Below are positions 34,600 to 43,414 of a stretch of 64,000 nt of DNA, piece by piece; the stretch's first letter is position 1; each line of letters opens with the position of its first letter. Origin of the DNA: CAYGOC01 sp964351495 (GTDB lineage: Bacteria > Chlamydiota > Chlamydiia > Chlamydiales > SM23-39); assembly GCA_964351495.1 (NCBI GenBank), contig CAYGOC010000002.1:62001-126000 (forward strand), written 5' to 3'. The notes beneath the pieces are model-generated. The model worked only from the letters and a program-made list of their open reading frames with translations. It was not told where the DNA came from and searched no databases. A program made the position numbers and the translations under genes.

Positions 34600-37500
34600 T
34601 TAATAGTTTTTATTCCATTTAAGACTAAATTTTCCTTGCTCTTGCTGGATAAGCGCTTCTGCTTGAAAGATAAATCCATGGGTAAGATCTACTTCTACAC
34701 TTACATTAGAAGTAGAAGGGGCAGCTCCCTGACTTACCGAAAATAAAATTCCTTTAGATAAATATTTTCCTACTTGCAAGGCCGGAACCTCTTCTCCCTC
34801 TGTAGAAGAAGTAGAAATCACCGCTAAACGGTCTATTCCTAATTTTTTCTTGGTAAGAGAGAAAATGTCGGGTCCCTGACCTGATAAACTAGCCGCAGTA
34901 GCAGCTATTTGAGCTACTTGTAAAGGAGATATTTCAGAGATGTCTTGCCCAAAGATCAGGTAAGATAAGATGGAGCTAACCGGAAGAGGGGGTAAAGAGC
35001 GAAAGGTAAGATGGGGAGCGTTGATCTTTCCTCGAAGAGAGGCTATCACGGTAATGCCGCTTTCTTGCAAAGAAGCGGAAAGGTCTATGTAAGGAAGATC
35101 AGAAGACTTTCCTGTAAAGGTAAGAAGACCTTGGTTTAAATCAAACCGTTTCCCTGCAAAAAGAAAATCTCCCTTTACAATTTTGACCGTTCCTTTTGTT
35201 TGGATGTTATTATAGGTGCCTCCCAAAGAAAGTTTCCCACTCCATTCAGAAGTAAGGCCTCTTCCTTCTAAAAAGATCGTTCCGGGAGCTTGTACTTGGA
35301 GATTTATGTAAAGAGGATAGGCAGGTTTGGTTTCATAAAATACTGTTTGTTTTTTTTGCTTATCAGGTGCATTGATATAGGTAATAGGTAAAGAGGGGAT
35401 AAAAGTAGGTAATTTTTCCGGGATGGTAAAGTCTGCTTTGGTGATCTCAACATTTCCAGATGCAATTCCTTTTTCTTTATTTCCTTTTATCTGAACAATC
35501 CCTTTTGCTTTCGCGGTTACCAAATCGATATGGATCATCTCTAAATCAGAAAAACTTGCCTCAAACCAATAGGGGAGTTTTTGATAGGGATCCAAGTTTA
35601 TCTTTCCTTTAGCAGAAAAGCTTCCTCCAAAAAGGTCTTCTCCTTTGGCTTTTTTTAAGTAAAGGCTCCCTTTTTCCGCTTCAAAAAAGGCTTCGATGTT
35701 TTTTAGAAAGGCGCCTGTATAATAGTTTTCATAAAAACCCTTTTCTACAGTTAAAAATCCTTCGAAATGAGGATTTTTTTTGGTCCCATCTACCTTTACT
35801 AAACAGTTTGCTTCCCCTTTGATCCTATGAGGGCCAAAGTTGATATAATCAAAGATCTCTTCCACATTTCCTTTATAGAGAAATTCTCCAAACAAACGCC
35901 CATGTTCCGGAATTTTATAAGAAAAGGGAAAAAACTCTAATATCAAAGGAGCGTTTATAGAAAGAGACGTTTTCCCTGTTTCTTGCGTCACAATTTCCCC
36001 CGCAAAAGAAAAGGCTTCTCCTTCTAAGTTAGAAGCAAAAGAGCCTTCTATACGCAAAGGATCTTTTTCTCCTAAGTCTAAAATAGAAGCTTCTTCTATG
36101 GTCCCTTTTAAAGAGGCTTCCCTTTGCTTTTTTTTATGAGAAAAAGAAAAGTCTAAAGAGAGATTGCCTCCTACCGTAATATCAAAAGGATTAAAAGAAA
36201 GAAAATTCATCGGAAATCGATTCATCTTTGCCTGAATAAAACCCTCTTTAGGAGTAAGCGTAGTTTCACAAAAAAAAGAGGAACCTGCCAGATCGATTTG
36301 TACAGGGGTCAGAGAAATAAGATTAGGCTCTACAAGGAAAGTAGCCGGTTTTTGCAGGTGCAAAGTTTTTTCGAAAATACGGCCGGAGAGTCTTTGTAGA
36401 TCTACTGTAAAAAGAGAAGGTTTTTGAAGCCAAAACCCTTCTGCCCGAAAAGAGGTCTCTTCATTTCCTCGTCCTTCTAGAAAAAAGGGCCACTTTTCTC
36501 CTTGGGTGCTCGTAGAAAAAGAGAGAGACTCTAACTCTACTCCCGAAACGTGTACTTTGGAAAAATCTGCGTACCCTTGTACATAAGGAGCCGTTGTTAC
36601 ATCGGCAATTCTTGCTTCTACTTTTGCCTGTATCACATGTAGGGGGTTGAAAAAAAGATCAAACCCATCTGCTTCTATAAGAAGTTGTTGCTTTTTTCTT
36701 TCTTCAAAAAAAGTAAGGTCTCCTTCAGCACTACCAAATAAGGGATACTTAGGGAAAAAAGGCTCCATTTTTGCAAGATCTTGAATCAGAAAATGGGTCT
36801 TTCCTAAAACGAGTTTGTCTTGCAAAGTAAGGTTTCCTTGTAGCTGTAAAAAAGGGGTTGTAACAAAGAGGTTTTCTATTTGTAAAGAGTCAGAAAAAGG
36901 ATAGAGTATGTCGCAAGAAGAGGCCCATTCATTGTTAAAAAGTTCTGTCTTTCCTTTTAGATTGGAAGAAAGACTTGTTGTAGAAAAAAAAGCATCTCCC
37001 TCTAGTTGTATTTTAGAAAAGGGATAGCTTCCCAGTTGAAGCTGATCTGCTTTTATAGAAAGGGTAGAATGGTAATTTAGGGGCTCTTTTTGGATGTGTG
37101 CTTCTAAAGCAACTTTTCCTTTTACCGTAAACAAGAAGGGGTTAAAAGTAGATAGCTCTTCACTTTTCAAAGAAAGCGTTGCTTCTTTGAAAAAGCCTCC
37201 CTTCCCTAATTTTGCTTCTCCTTTTGCACTTAAAGAAGGGTTTATAAGAGAAAAGTCCTGTATTTCTGAGGAAAGATCATCGTATAAGGTAAAGGAAAGA
37301 TTTCCGTTCCAAGGAGCTACTAAGTAAGATCCTAATCGAAAAGAGGAAGGTATTTCCAGGCTAGAGACTTCCCCCCAAAGCTTTCCTTGTAAAGCCCTTC
37401 TTTCTTTAGAGAAAGAAAAAAGGGCTACAAAGTCTTTCCAAGACCCCTTTAGCTCTAGATTAGAACTGCTTTTCATAGGAAATGGAAAGGAAAATATAGG

Positions 37501-38154
37501 AGAAAAAGCCTCAATCTGATCTACCTTAATAGAGGCTTTTACAAAGACCCCTTTTATTTTTTCAGAATATAGAGAAGCCTTTACTTCACTTTTAGGAAAT
37601 CCGTTCCTTGAAAATTGCACTTCGGCATGGATTCTTTCCAAAAACTTTCTCATTTCAAGGCTACCGGAAATATTCCAAGAAACCTCTTTAACAGAAGATA
37701 GGGTAAGTTCTTTTACCTTAAAAGATTTAAAGCCGAGCCTTATAGGAAGGCTCTGACTTTCAGAAGAGGAAGCTTCTTTCTTTTGGGAAGGGAAATTTTC
37801 CGTAAAAAGATGACCTTTATGAACCCAAAGATCATGAAAAGAGAGCTCTTTTCGTAAAAGTCTTAAAAGATAAGGTCGAAAATAGACCGTTTTTGCGGTA
37901 AATAAAGGCTCGTTTTTATAGGTAAGTTCTAGATCGGTTACATTCCACACAAAAGGGAGAAGACCTCCCATATCTTTAAAGGAGACCTTCCAGTGATTTT
38001 TTTCTAACGCTTCGTTAAAAGAGCGTAAAAAAAGGTCTCTTCCCCATTTTGTTTGAAAAAATAGAGTTATACCGGAGGTTAATACTACAAAAGAGATAGC
38101 GCTGTAGATAAAGATCTTATAGAAGATAAGCCCTTTTTTCATTTTCTTTTCCAT
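34600..38154 (-). CDS. tamB: TamB-like AsmA/DUF490 inter-membrane protein
   Basis: 1184 residues. One amino-terminal anchor (about 8-32), then a very long beta-rich region, and at the carboxy-end the TamB/DUF490 domain: GTVKIVKGDFLFAGKRFDLN, QGLLTFTG (about 1000-1030) and ILSYLIFGQDISEISPLQ. Forms a hydrophobic groove bridging inner and outer membrane, thought to carry lipids or help autotransporter assembly. Abuts tamA with zero spacing. Length close to TamB of proteobacteria (1259). Confidence 0.9.
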   Translation of the reverse strand: MEKKMKKGLIFYKIFIYSAISFVVLTSGITLFFQTKWGRDLFLRSFNEALEKNHWKVSFKDMGGLLPFVWNVTDLELTYKNEPLFTAKTVYFRPYLLRLLRKELSFHDLWVHKGHLFTENFPSQKKEASSSESQSLPIRLGFKSFKVKELTLSSVKEVSWNISGSLEMRKFLERIHAEVQFSRNGFPKSEVKASLYSEKIKGVFVKASIKVDQIEAFSPIFSFPFPMKSSSNLELKGSWKDFVALFSFSKERRALQGKLWGEVSSLEIPSSFRLGSYLVAPWNGNLSFTLYDDLSSEIQDFSLINPSLSAKGEAKLGKGGFFKEATLSLKSEELSTFNPFLFTVKGKVALEAHIQKEPLNYHSTLSIKADQLQLGSYPFSKIQLEGDAFFSTTSLSSNLKGKTELFNNEWASSCDILYPFSDSLQIENLFVTTPFLQLQGNLTLQDKLVLGKTHFLIQDLAKMEPFFPKYPLFGSAEGDLTFFEERKKQQLLIEADGFDLFFNPLHVIQAKVEARIADVTTAPYVQGYADFSKVHVSGVELESLSFSTSTQGEKWPFFLEGRGNEETSFRAEGFWLQKPSLFTVDLQRLSGRIFEKTLHLQKPATFLVEPNLISLTPVQIDLAGSSFFCETTLTPKEGFIQAKMNRFPMNFLSFNPFDITVGGNLSLDFSFSHKKKQREASLKGTIEEASILDLGEKDPLRIEGSFASNLEGEAFSFAGEIVTQETGKTSLSINAPLILEFFPFSYKIPEHGRLFGEFLYKGNVEEIFDYINFGPHRIKGEANCLVKVDGTKKNPHFEGFLTVEKGFYENYYTGAFLKNIEAFFEAEKGSLYLKKAKGEDLFGGSFSAKGKINLDPYQKLPYWFEASFSDLEMIHIDLVTAKAKGIVQIKGNKEKGIASGNVEITKADFTIPEKLPTFIPSLPITYINAPDKQKKQTVFYETKPAYPLYINLQVQAPGTIFLEGRGLTSEWSGKLSLGGTYNNIQTKGTVKIVKGDFLFAGKRFDLNQGLLTFTGKSSDLPYIDLSASLQESGITVIASLRGKINAPHLTFRSLPPLPVSSILSYLIFGQDISEISPLQVAQIAATAASLSGQGPDIFSLTKKKLGIDRLAVISTSSTEGEEVPALQVGKYLSKGILFSVSQGAAPSTSNVSVEVDLTHGFIFQAEALIQQEQGKFSLKWNKNY

Positions 38155-39939
38155 TTAAAAAGTCTGTCCTATACTTACATATACTCGGAAATGCGGATCA
38201 AATAATTTTCCGTTTATATGCCGCGGATTTAAAGGGAACCCTATGTCCATTCTTAAAGGACCAAAAAAGGTAAAATAACGGATTCCCACTCCAGCCGATT
38301 TATACCACAAAGAAAAAGGGTTTGGATAGGGAGTTTTTGTAACGGTTCCTAAATCACAAAAACCTACACACCCAAACGATTCTACTATTCGAAATCGAAG
38401 TTCTGCGGAACTTAAAAGGTAAGACTTCCCTCCTATAGGGTTTCCATCTTGGTTTAAAGGGCTTACTGTTTTAAATTTAAACCCCCGTAAGTCGTTATCG
38501 GATCCTGCAAAAATCCGTTTAGGCAAGGGAATGTTTTTTAAAGAGGAACCATAAATAGAACCCATCTGAACTCTGAGAGCCAAACTTAATTTTTGTCCTT
38601 TTTGTAGGGGAATATACCCGGAAAGCCACAAGGTTTCTTTATAAAAGTTAGCTTTTCTATCAAATAGCCTGTGATAATAAGTAGATTTATAGCTTGCTAT
38701 AAAGCCTTCGGCCGGGTTTAGCACATTTTTTACTCTAGAATAACGCCAAAAAAAAGGAAGGCCTAAAAGAGAGGCCTTTTCATTTTGGAGGCTCTCTTTT
38801 ATAACTAAATATTCTCCTTTTATCCCGAAGCTAATAAAGTGACGCCCTTCCCATTTTCTTTGTACTTCTGTAAGCAGTTTGTAGTTTAAAGAAGTATAGA
38901 CAGTAATATGCTCTCTTCCTAGCTCTGCTAGAGAAAATAGATCTTGATTCACTCTAATAAAATCGGGGACTCTATAAGAAAGGCTTCCTTGAGAGTAGAC
39001 TTTAGCATAGAATCCTTCTAGGTTGATTTGTTGGCCTTTGCCTAAAAAATTACGGTGAGACCATCCTACGTTTACACCGGGGCCGTTTGTAGTTGCGTAG
39101 CTTACCCCAAAAGAGAAACTTCTCGGTTTTAATTCGGTGAAGCGTATTTTTACAGGGAGATTTCCTTGTTTATCCGGTTTTTCTGGATGGGAGATTAAAA
39201 CAGAGCTAAAAAGGTCTGTAGCGATCAAGTTGCTTTGCGTTTTTTCTACAAGCCTTTCCGAATAGGTCTCTCCCTCTTTCCATAAAACTTTATCCAATAC
39301 AAAGGTAAGGTCTACTTTTTTTAAGCCTTCTATAATAGTGGGGCCGAACTGGCAAAAAGGGCCTTTTTCAAGGCAGATATCTACCTTCAAGGTTTTTTTA
39401 GCAACATCTGCTATGAAAGATTCTTTTTGGATAGAAGCTAGAGGATATCCTCTATAAGCAAGCTCTTTTAAAAGAGTAGGTCTAGAGTTCAAAAGAGTTT
39501 CTGCATATACAGGATTTCCTAAAGAAATCCCCATTTTAGAAAGAGAAAGTTTTTCTGTTTGCAGATGCAAAGGATCTTTGCAATCCTGGGAAAAGATCTC
39601 GTAAGAGCTTAGGACATATTTGGGGCCTGGATGGATGAAGATATAAACCAAAAGAGTGCCTCTATCTTCTTCGATATCCGAGGTAATATAAGCATCGTAA
39701 TAAGAGTTAGCATGCAAGATTTTTAACATGTTTGGAATATCCGATTCAATCCGATATCGGAGGGCATTAATAGAGGCTGGGGCTTTCTTTTTTAGCTTTA
39801 CTAGGTCAGAGCTCTTTTCAATTTGTTTTAAGATAGCTTTCTCTTTAAATCCCAAAAAAATGGGTTTATAGGGAGGAATATCCCCCTGTAAAAAAAAGGG
39901 TGTGAAAAAAATAAGGATATACAAAACTGAGTTCTTCAT
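38155..39939 (-). CDS. tamA: Omp85-family outer membrane protein, TamA-like
   Basis: 594 residues. Signal peptide (SVLYILIFFTPFFLQG), three POTRA-like repeats to about residue 265, then a beta-barrel domain with FFGPLRMDIGFPLNP near the end and the closing residues VYVSIGQTF, ending in Phe as outer-membrane barrels do. The RGFKFKTVSP motif (about 490) matches the conserved RGF loop. Partner of TamB: the genes touch. BamA is expected elsewhere, so this is TamA rather than BamA. Confidence 0.9.
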   Translation of the reverse strand: MKNSVLYILIFFTPFFLQGDIPPYKPIFLGFKEKAILKQIEKSSDLVKLKKKAPASINALRYRIESDIPNMLKILHANSYYDAYITSDIEEDRGTLLVYIFIHPGPKYVLSSYEIFSQDCKDPLHLQTEKLSLSKMGISLGNPVYAETLLNSRPTLLKELAYRGYPLASIQKESFIADVAKKTLKVDICLEKGPFCQFGPTIIEGLKKVDLTFVLDKVLWKEGETYSERLVEKTQSNLIATDLFSSVLISHPEKPDKQGNLPVKIRFTELKPRSFSFGVSYATTNGPGVNVGWSHRNFLGKGQQINLEGFYAKVYSQGSLSYRVPDFIRVNQDLFSLAELGREHITVYTSLNYKLLTEVQRKWEGRHFISFGIKGEYLVIKESLQNEKASLLGLPFFWRYSRVKNVLNPAEGFIASYKSTYYHRLFDRKANFYKETLWLSGYIPLQKGQKLSLALRVQMGSIYGSSLKNIPLPKRIFAGSDNDLRGFKFKTVSPLNQDGNPIGGKSYLLSSAELRFRIVESFGCVGFCDLGTVTKTPYPNPFSLWYKSAGVGIRYFTFFGPLRMDIGFPLNPRHINGKLFDPHFRVYVSIGQTF

Positions 39940-40000
39940 GAGGTCCTTAAAACCGATTTTTTAGTTTTACCTGATTTTTTTTTAAAAAGGGAGTTTTTCT

Positions 40001-41275
40001 ATGGGTTCTGCAACTTTAAGTGCATTCGAAAAAGCGTGTAAAGTAATTCCAGGGGGAGTTTCTTCTCCTTTGAGATCCTTTCGTAAAGTAGAAAGGATGC
40101 CTATTATTACCAAAAGAGGGAAGGGAGATCTTTTATTTGATCTAGAAGACAAGAGCTATGTAGATTTTTGCATGGGAAATGGGGCCGTTATTTTAGGACA
40201 CGCTCCTTCTGTTTTTACCGAAGTACTCCAAAAGTGTATGGAAGATGGGTTTAGTTATGGAACCATGATAGAAGAAGAGGAGAAGCTCGCTTCTTTAATT
40301 ATTTCCCACATCCCTTCTATAGAAAAAGTGCGGTTTTTCCCATCGGGAACCGAAAGTTGTATGACGGCGATTCGTTTGGCTAGAGCGTTTACCGGGAAAA
40401 AAAAGATCGTAAAATTTTCCGGGGGCTATCACGGTCATTCTGATAGTTTTTTGGTAGAAGCAGGATCAGAGGCTGCAAAAGAAGCTTCTTCCTTAGGCAT
40501 TTTAGAAGAGGTTTTAGAAAATACTGTAGTTCTCCCTTTCAACAATACAGAAACCCTTTTACAAACCTTTTTACAAGAATCAGAAATAGCAGCCGTGATT
40601 GTAGAGCCTGTTTTGACCAATGTGGGACTTATCCCTGCAACCTGGGAGTTTTTAACTTTGTTGCAAGAACTTTGTAAAGCTAAGGGAGTTCTTCTAATTT
40701 TTGATGAGATTGTAACAGGATATAGATTAGGGCTTGAGGGCGCGCAAGGATATTACAAAATAAAACCCGATCTTACCTGTCTTGGGAAAATAATAGGAGG
40801 AGGGGCTCCTTGTGCCGCTTTAGGAGGAAGAAAAGAGATTTTACAGATGCTAGCTCCTTTGGGGCCCGTTTTTCATGCAGGAACTTTCGCAGCGCATCCT
40901 TTATCGATTCGGCTTGGAATCGCAGTTTTATCAGAACTGGAAAATCCAGAGTTTTATCAATGTTTAGAAGAAAAAACAGAGCGTTTTTTATCTCCTATAC
41001 AAAAATTTTTAGAAAACAAAGAACATTGCCTCGTTCGGCTAAGCTCTATGTTTTCTTTATTTGGAGGAATACAGTCAGTGCACAATTTTGAAGATGCAAA
41101 AAAACAGGACATCCTCTTCTTTCAAAGATTTTTTCACTTTTTATTTGATAGAGGTGTGTTTTTACATCCCTCTTATTTTGAAGTGCAATTTCTATCTAGG
41201 GCGCATACAGAAGAAAACCTACAAACAGTACAAGCTCTTATTTTAGAGTTTCTAGAAAAGGAGAGCTTTAGGTAG
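40001..41275 (+). CDS. hemL: Glutamate-1-semialdehyde 2,1-aminomutase
   Basis: Makes 5-aminolevulinate from glutamate semialdehyde in haem synthesis (C5 pathway), PLP-dependent. 424 residues. IPGGVSSPLRSFR near the start, FPSGTESCMTAIRLARAFTG (about 111), GGYHGHSD (about 143), IFDEIVTGYRLG (about 232), and the PLP Lys in DLTCLGKIIGGG (about 263) all match GsaM. Ribosome site GGGAG. Same direction as the next genes. Confidence 0.95.
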   Translation: MGSATLSAFEKACKVIPGGVSSPLRSFRKVERMPIITKRGKGDLLFDLEDKSYVDFCMGNGAVILGHAPSVFTEVLQKCMEDGFSYGTMIEEEEKLASLIISHIPSIEKVRFFPSGTESCMTAIRLARAFTGKKKIVKFSGGYHGHSDSFLVEAGSEAAKEASSLGILEEVLENTVVLPFNNTETLLQTFLQESEIAAVIVEPVLTNVGLIPATWEFLTLLQELCKAKGVLLIFDEIVTGYRLGLEGAQGYYKIKPDLTCLGKIIGGGAPCAALGGRKEILQMLAPLGPVFHAGTFAAHPLSIRLGIAVLSELENPEFYQCLEEKTERFLSPIQKFLENKEHCLVRLSSMFSLFGGIQSVHNFEDAKKQDILFFQRFFHFLFDRGVFLHPSYFEVQFLSRAHTEENLQTVQALILEFLEKESFR

Positions 41276-41288
41276 AATCTGGGGGCGT

Positions 41289-41732
41289 ATGACTCTGGTA
41301 GGTGCGCTTCTTGGTTTTATAGGACTTGTATTTGTTTTTGCCGAGTTTTTCTTTCCCAGTGTTTTTTTAGGGACTATGGGAGGGCTTTTTTTACTAGGGG
41401 CTTTTTTCTATTTTTATCAAACCTACCTTTTTACCGTTCCCTTTTTTTTCTTACTCGCTAGTACCTTTTTAGCCCTTTTTGGAGTGGTCTATCTAGCTGC
41501 CAAGATTTTAAGAAAGAAAATTTTTCTAAAAGATGCAGAAAAACAAGAAATAACCTCCTTTTTCCTAATAGGAAAAGAGGGGGTAGCCATTTCTGATCTT
41601 CGCCCTATGGGTAAGGTAAAAGTGGACAATACCGTATATTCGGTCTCTTCCGATGTATTTATTCCAAGAGGGAAAACGGTACGGATAATTGAAGAGAGTC
41701 TAGATAAAATCAAGGTAGAGGAGAAGGTATGA
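41289..41732 (+). CDS. NfeD-like membrane protein
   Basis: 147 residues: about three or four hydrophobic helices up to residue 76, then a soluble OB-fold end (IGKEGVAISDLRPMGKVKVDNTVYSV), which is the NfeD signature. NfeD proteins partner flotillins; here the flotillin follows with a four-base overlap. Probable membrane-microdomain organiser. Confidence 0.9.
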   Translation: MTLVGALLGFIGLVFVFAEFFFPSVFLGTMGGLFLLGAFFYFYQTYLFTVPFFFLLASTFLALFGVVYLAAKILRKKIFLKDAEKQEITSFFLIGKEGVAISDLRPMGKVKVDNTVYSVSSDVFIPRGKTVRIIEESLDKIKVEEKV

Positions 41733-42691
41733 TTTTTTACATTTTTGCAGGGCTATTCATTTTTTGTTTTCTTATTTTTTGCTCTTTGGCAACGAGATCT
41801 ATAGCTTTATGGTTTCAGGCTTTGGTTTCCGGAGCTCCTGTTTCTATTTTTAATATTATAGGGATGAGTCTTCGTAAGATTCCTCCTAGATTGATTGTAG
41901 CTGCTTTAATCAGCGCTAGAAAAGCGGGTCTTAGGCAAATCAATGCGAATGATCTGGAAACTCACTACTTGGCAGGAGGGCATGTCAATGAAGTGGTAAA
42001 GGCAATGATAGCGGCCGATAAAGCACAAATCTCTTTGGACTGGAGGCAGGCCACAGCGATTGACCTTGCGGGACGAGATATTTTTGAAGCGGTAAAAACT
42101 TCTGTATATCCCAAGGTAATTGATTGTCCCTCTGATGGAACGATGATTTCTGCGGTTGCCAAAGACGGAGTAGAATTAAAAGCTAAAGCAAGAGTTACCG
42201 TTAGAACGAATATTAGGCAGTTGGTAGGGGGAGCTACAGAAGAGACCATTATAGCCAGAGTAGGAGAAGGAATTGTAAACTCTATTGGATCAACGGAAAC
42301 TCATCAACAAGTGCTAGCTTCTCCTCAAAATATTTCTCAGTTAGTTTTAGAAAAAGGATTGGATGCTCAAACGGCTTTTGAGATTTTGTCGATCGATATA
42401 GCGGATATTTCTATTGGAGATAACATTGGAGCAAGGCTCAGAGCAGATCAAGCCGAGTCTGATATGCGTGTAGCCAGAGCAAAAGCAGAAGAAAAAAGGG
42501 CGCTAGCGGTTGCTTTGGAGCAGGAAAATAAAGCTGCTTTGAAAAAAGCAGAGGCAGAAATCCCTTTTGCTATTTCTCGAGCTTTGAAACAGGGGAATTT
42601 TAGTGTTTTAGACTACCAAAAGTGGCAAAACCTGCAGGCCGATACAGAGATGAGAAAGGCTTTTTCTATGCAGCCCAAAGAGGAGTTATAG
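41729..42691 (+). CDS. floA: Flotillin-like protein FloA
   Basis: 320 residues. A single amino-terminal membrane helix (about 3-25), then SLRKIPPRLIVAALISARKAG, the conserved UPF0365/FloA start, the SPFH-like band (LKAKARVTVRTNIRQLVGGA), and the helical Ala/Glu-rich end (AEEKRALAVALEQENKAALKKAEAEIP in parts). FloA organises functional membrane microdomains. Coupled to the NfeD gene by ATGA and followed one base later by a small gene. Confidence 0.95.
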   Translation: MIFYIFAGLFIFCFLIFCSLATRSIALWFQALVSGAPVSIFNIIGMSLRKIPPRLIVAALISARKAGLRQINANDLETHYLAGGHVNEVVKAMIAADKAQISLDWRQATAIDLAGRDIFEAVKTSVYPKVIDCPSDGTMISAVAKDGVELKAKARVTVRTNIRQLVGGATEETIIARVGEGIVNSIGSTETHQQVLASPQNISQLVLEKGLDAQTAFEILSIDIADISIGDNIGARLRADQAESDMRVARAKAEEKRALAVALEQENKAALKKAEAEIPFAISRALKQGNFSVLDYQKWQNLQADTEMRKAFSMQPKEEL

Positions 42692-42692
42692 G

Positions 42693-42836
42693 ATGAATAC
42701 AAAAGAAACACAAAAAAATCCTTCTAAAAAAGAAGAAGAAATAGAAGAAAAGAAAAAGCCTTTTTTTTCTTTTTCTTCTGTAAAAGAGGCCTTTCTTTTT
42801 TTTGAACTTATCCAAAAACCAAAAGGAGATTTATGA
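42693..42836 (+). CDS. Small (47-residue) coupled protein between floA and the cyclophilin gene
   Basis: Begins one base after the floA stop and its TGA overlaps the next ATG (ATGA), exactly the coupling used across this operon. The protein is lysine/glutamate-rich at first (KKEEEIEEKKK) and more hydrophobic later (FFSFSSVKEAFLFFELI). Too short to identify. Position, not homology, supports it. Confidence 0.5.
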   Translation: MNTKETQKNPSKKEEEIEEKKKPFFSFSSVKEAFLFFELIQKPKGDL

Positions 42837-43387
42837 AGTGGTTTTCTATTTTTTTAGGAGTTATCGCTCTTGTTTTTTCCACAGCTTTTACCAAGGAGTC
42901 TTATATGAAAGAAAAAAAAACTATTGTGTGTTTGGAAACCACACAAGGAACGATTGAAATTGAGCTTTTTCCCGAGATAGCCCCTAAGGCATGTGAAAAC
43001 TTCCAAAAATTAGCAGAAGCTCACTACTACGATAAAGTTCCTTTTCATCGGGTAATTAAAGGTTTTATGATTCAAACCGGAGATCCTACAGGAACGGGAA
43101 TGGGAGGTAGCTCTACATGGGGTAAGCCTTTTTCTGATGAAGTGAGAGCTGACTTCATTTTTAACGAACCGGGCCTTGTAGCAATGGCCAATGCGGGACC
43201 TAATACAAATGGGAGTCAGTTTTTTATCACTACGGTAAAAACTCCGTGGCTTAACATGAAGCATACCATTTTTGGTAAAGTTATATCGGGTATGGATGTA
43301 GTGGAAAAAATAGAAAAAATCCCTACAGATTTTCAGGACAAACCGAAAGAAGCACAGAAAATTGTGAAGGCTTATATCAAAAAATAG
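42833..43387 (+). CDS. Cyclophilin-type peptidyl-prolyl isomerase with signal peptide
   Basis: Speeds proline isomerisation in the periplasm. 184 residues: signal peptide at 1-18 (KWFSIFLGVIALVFSTAF), then the cyclophilin domain: LFPEIAPKACENF, FHRVIKGFMIQTGD (catalytic Arg/Phe), GQ-type GMGGSSTWGKPFSDE, ANAGPNTNGSQFFIT and LNMKHTIFGKV. Ends with a basic tail. Last of the nfeD-floA operon, or a second unit; its ATG overlaps the preceding stop. Confidence 0.93.
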   Translation: MKWFSIFLGVIALVFSTAFTKESYMKEKKTIVCLETTQGTIEIELFPEIAPKACENFQKLAEAHYYDKVPFHRVIKGFMIQTGDPTGTGMGGSSTWGKPFSDEVRADFIFNEPGLVAMANAGPNTNGSQFFITTVKTPWLNMKHTIFGKVISGMDVVEKIEKIPTDFQDKPKEAQKIVKAYIKK

Positions 43388-43414
43388 AGTCTTTGTTAAG
43401 GGACCTAAAGTTTT

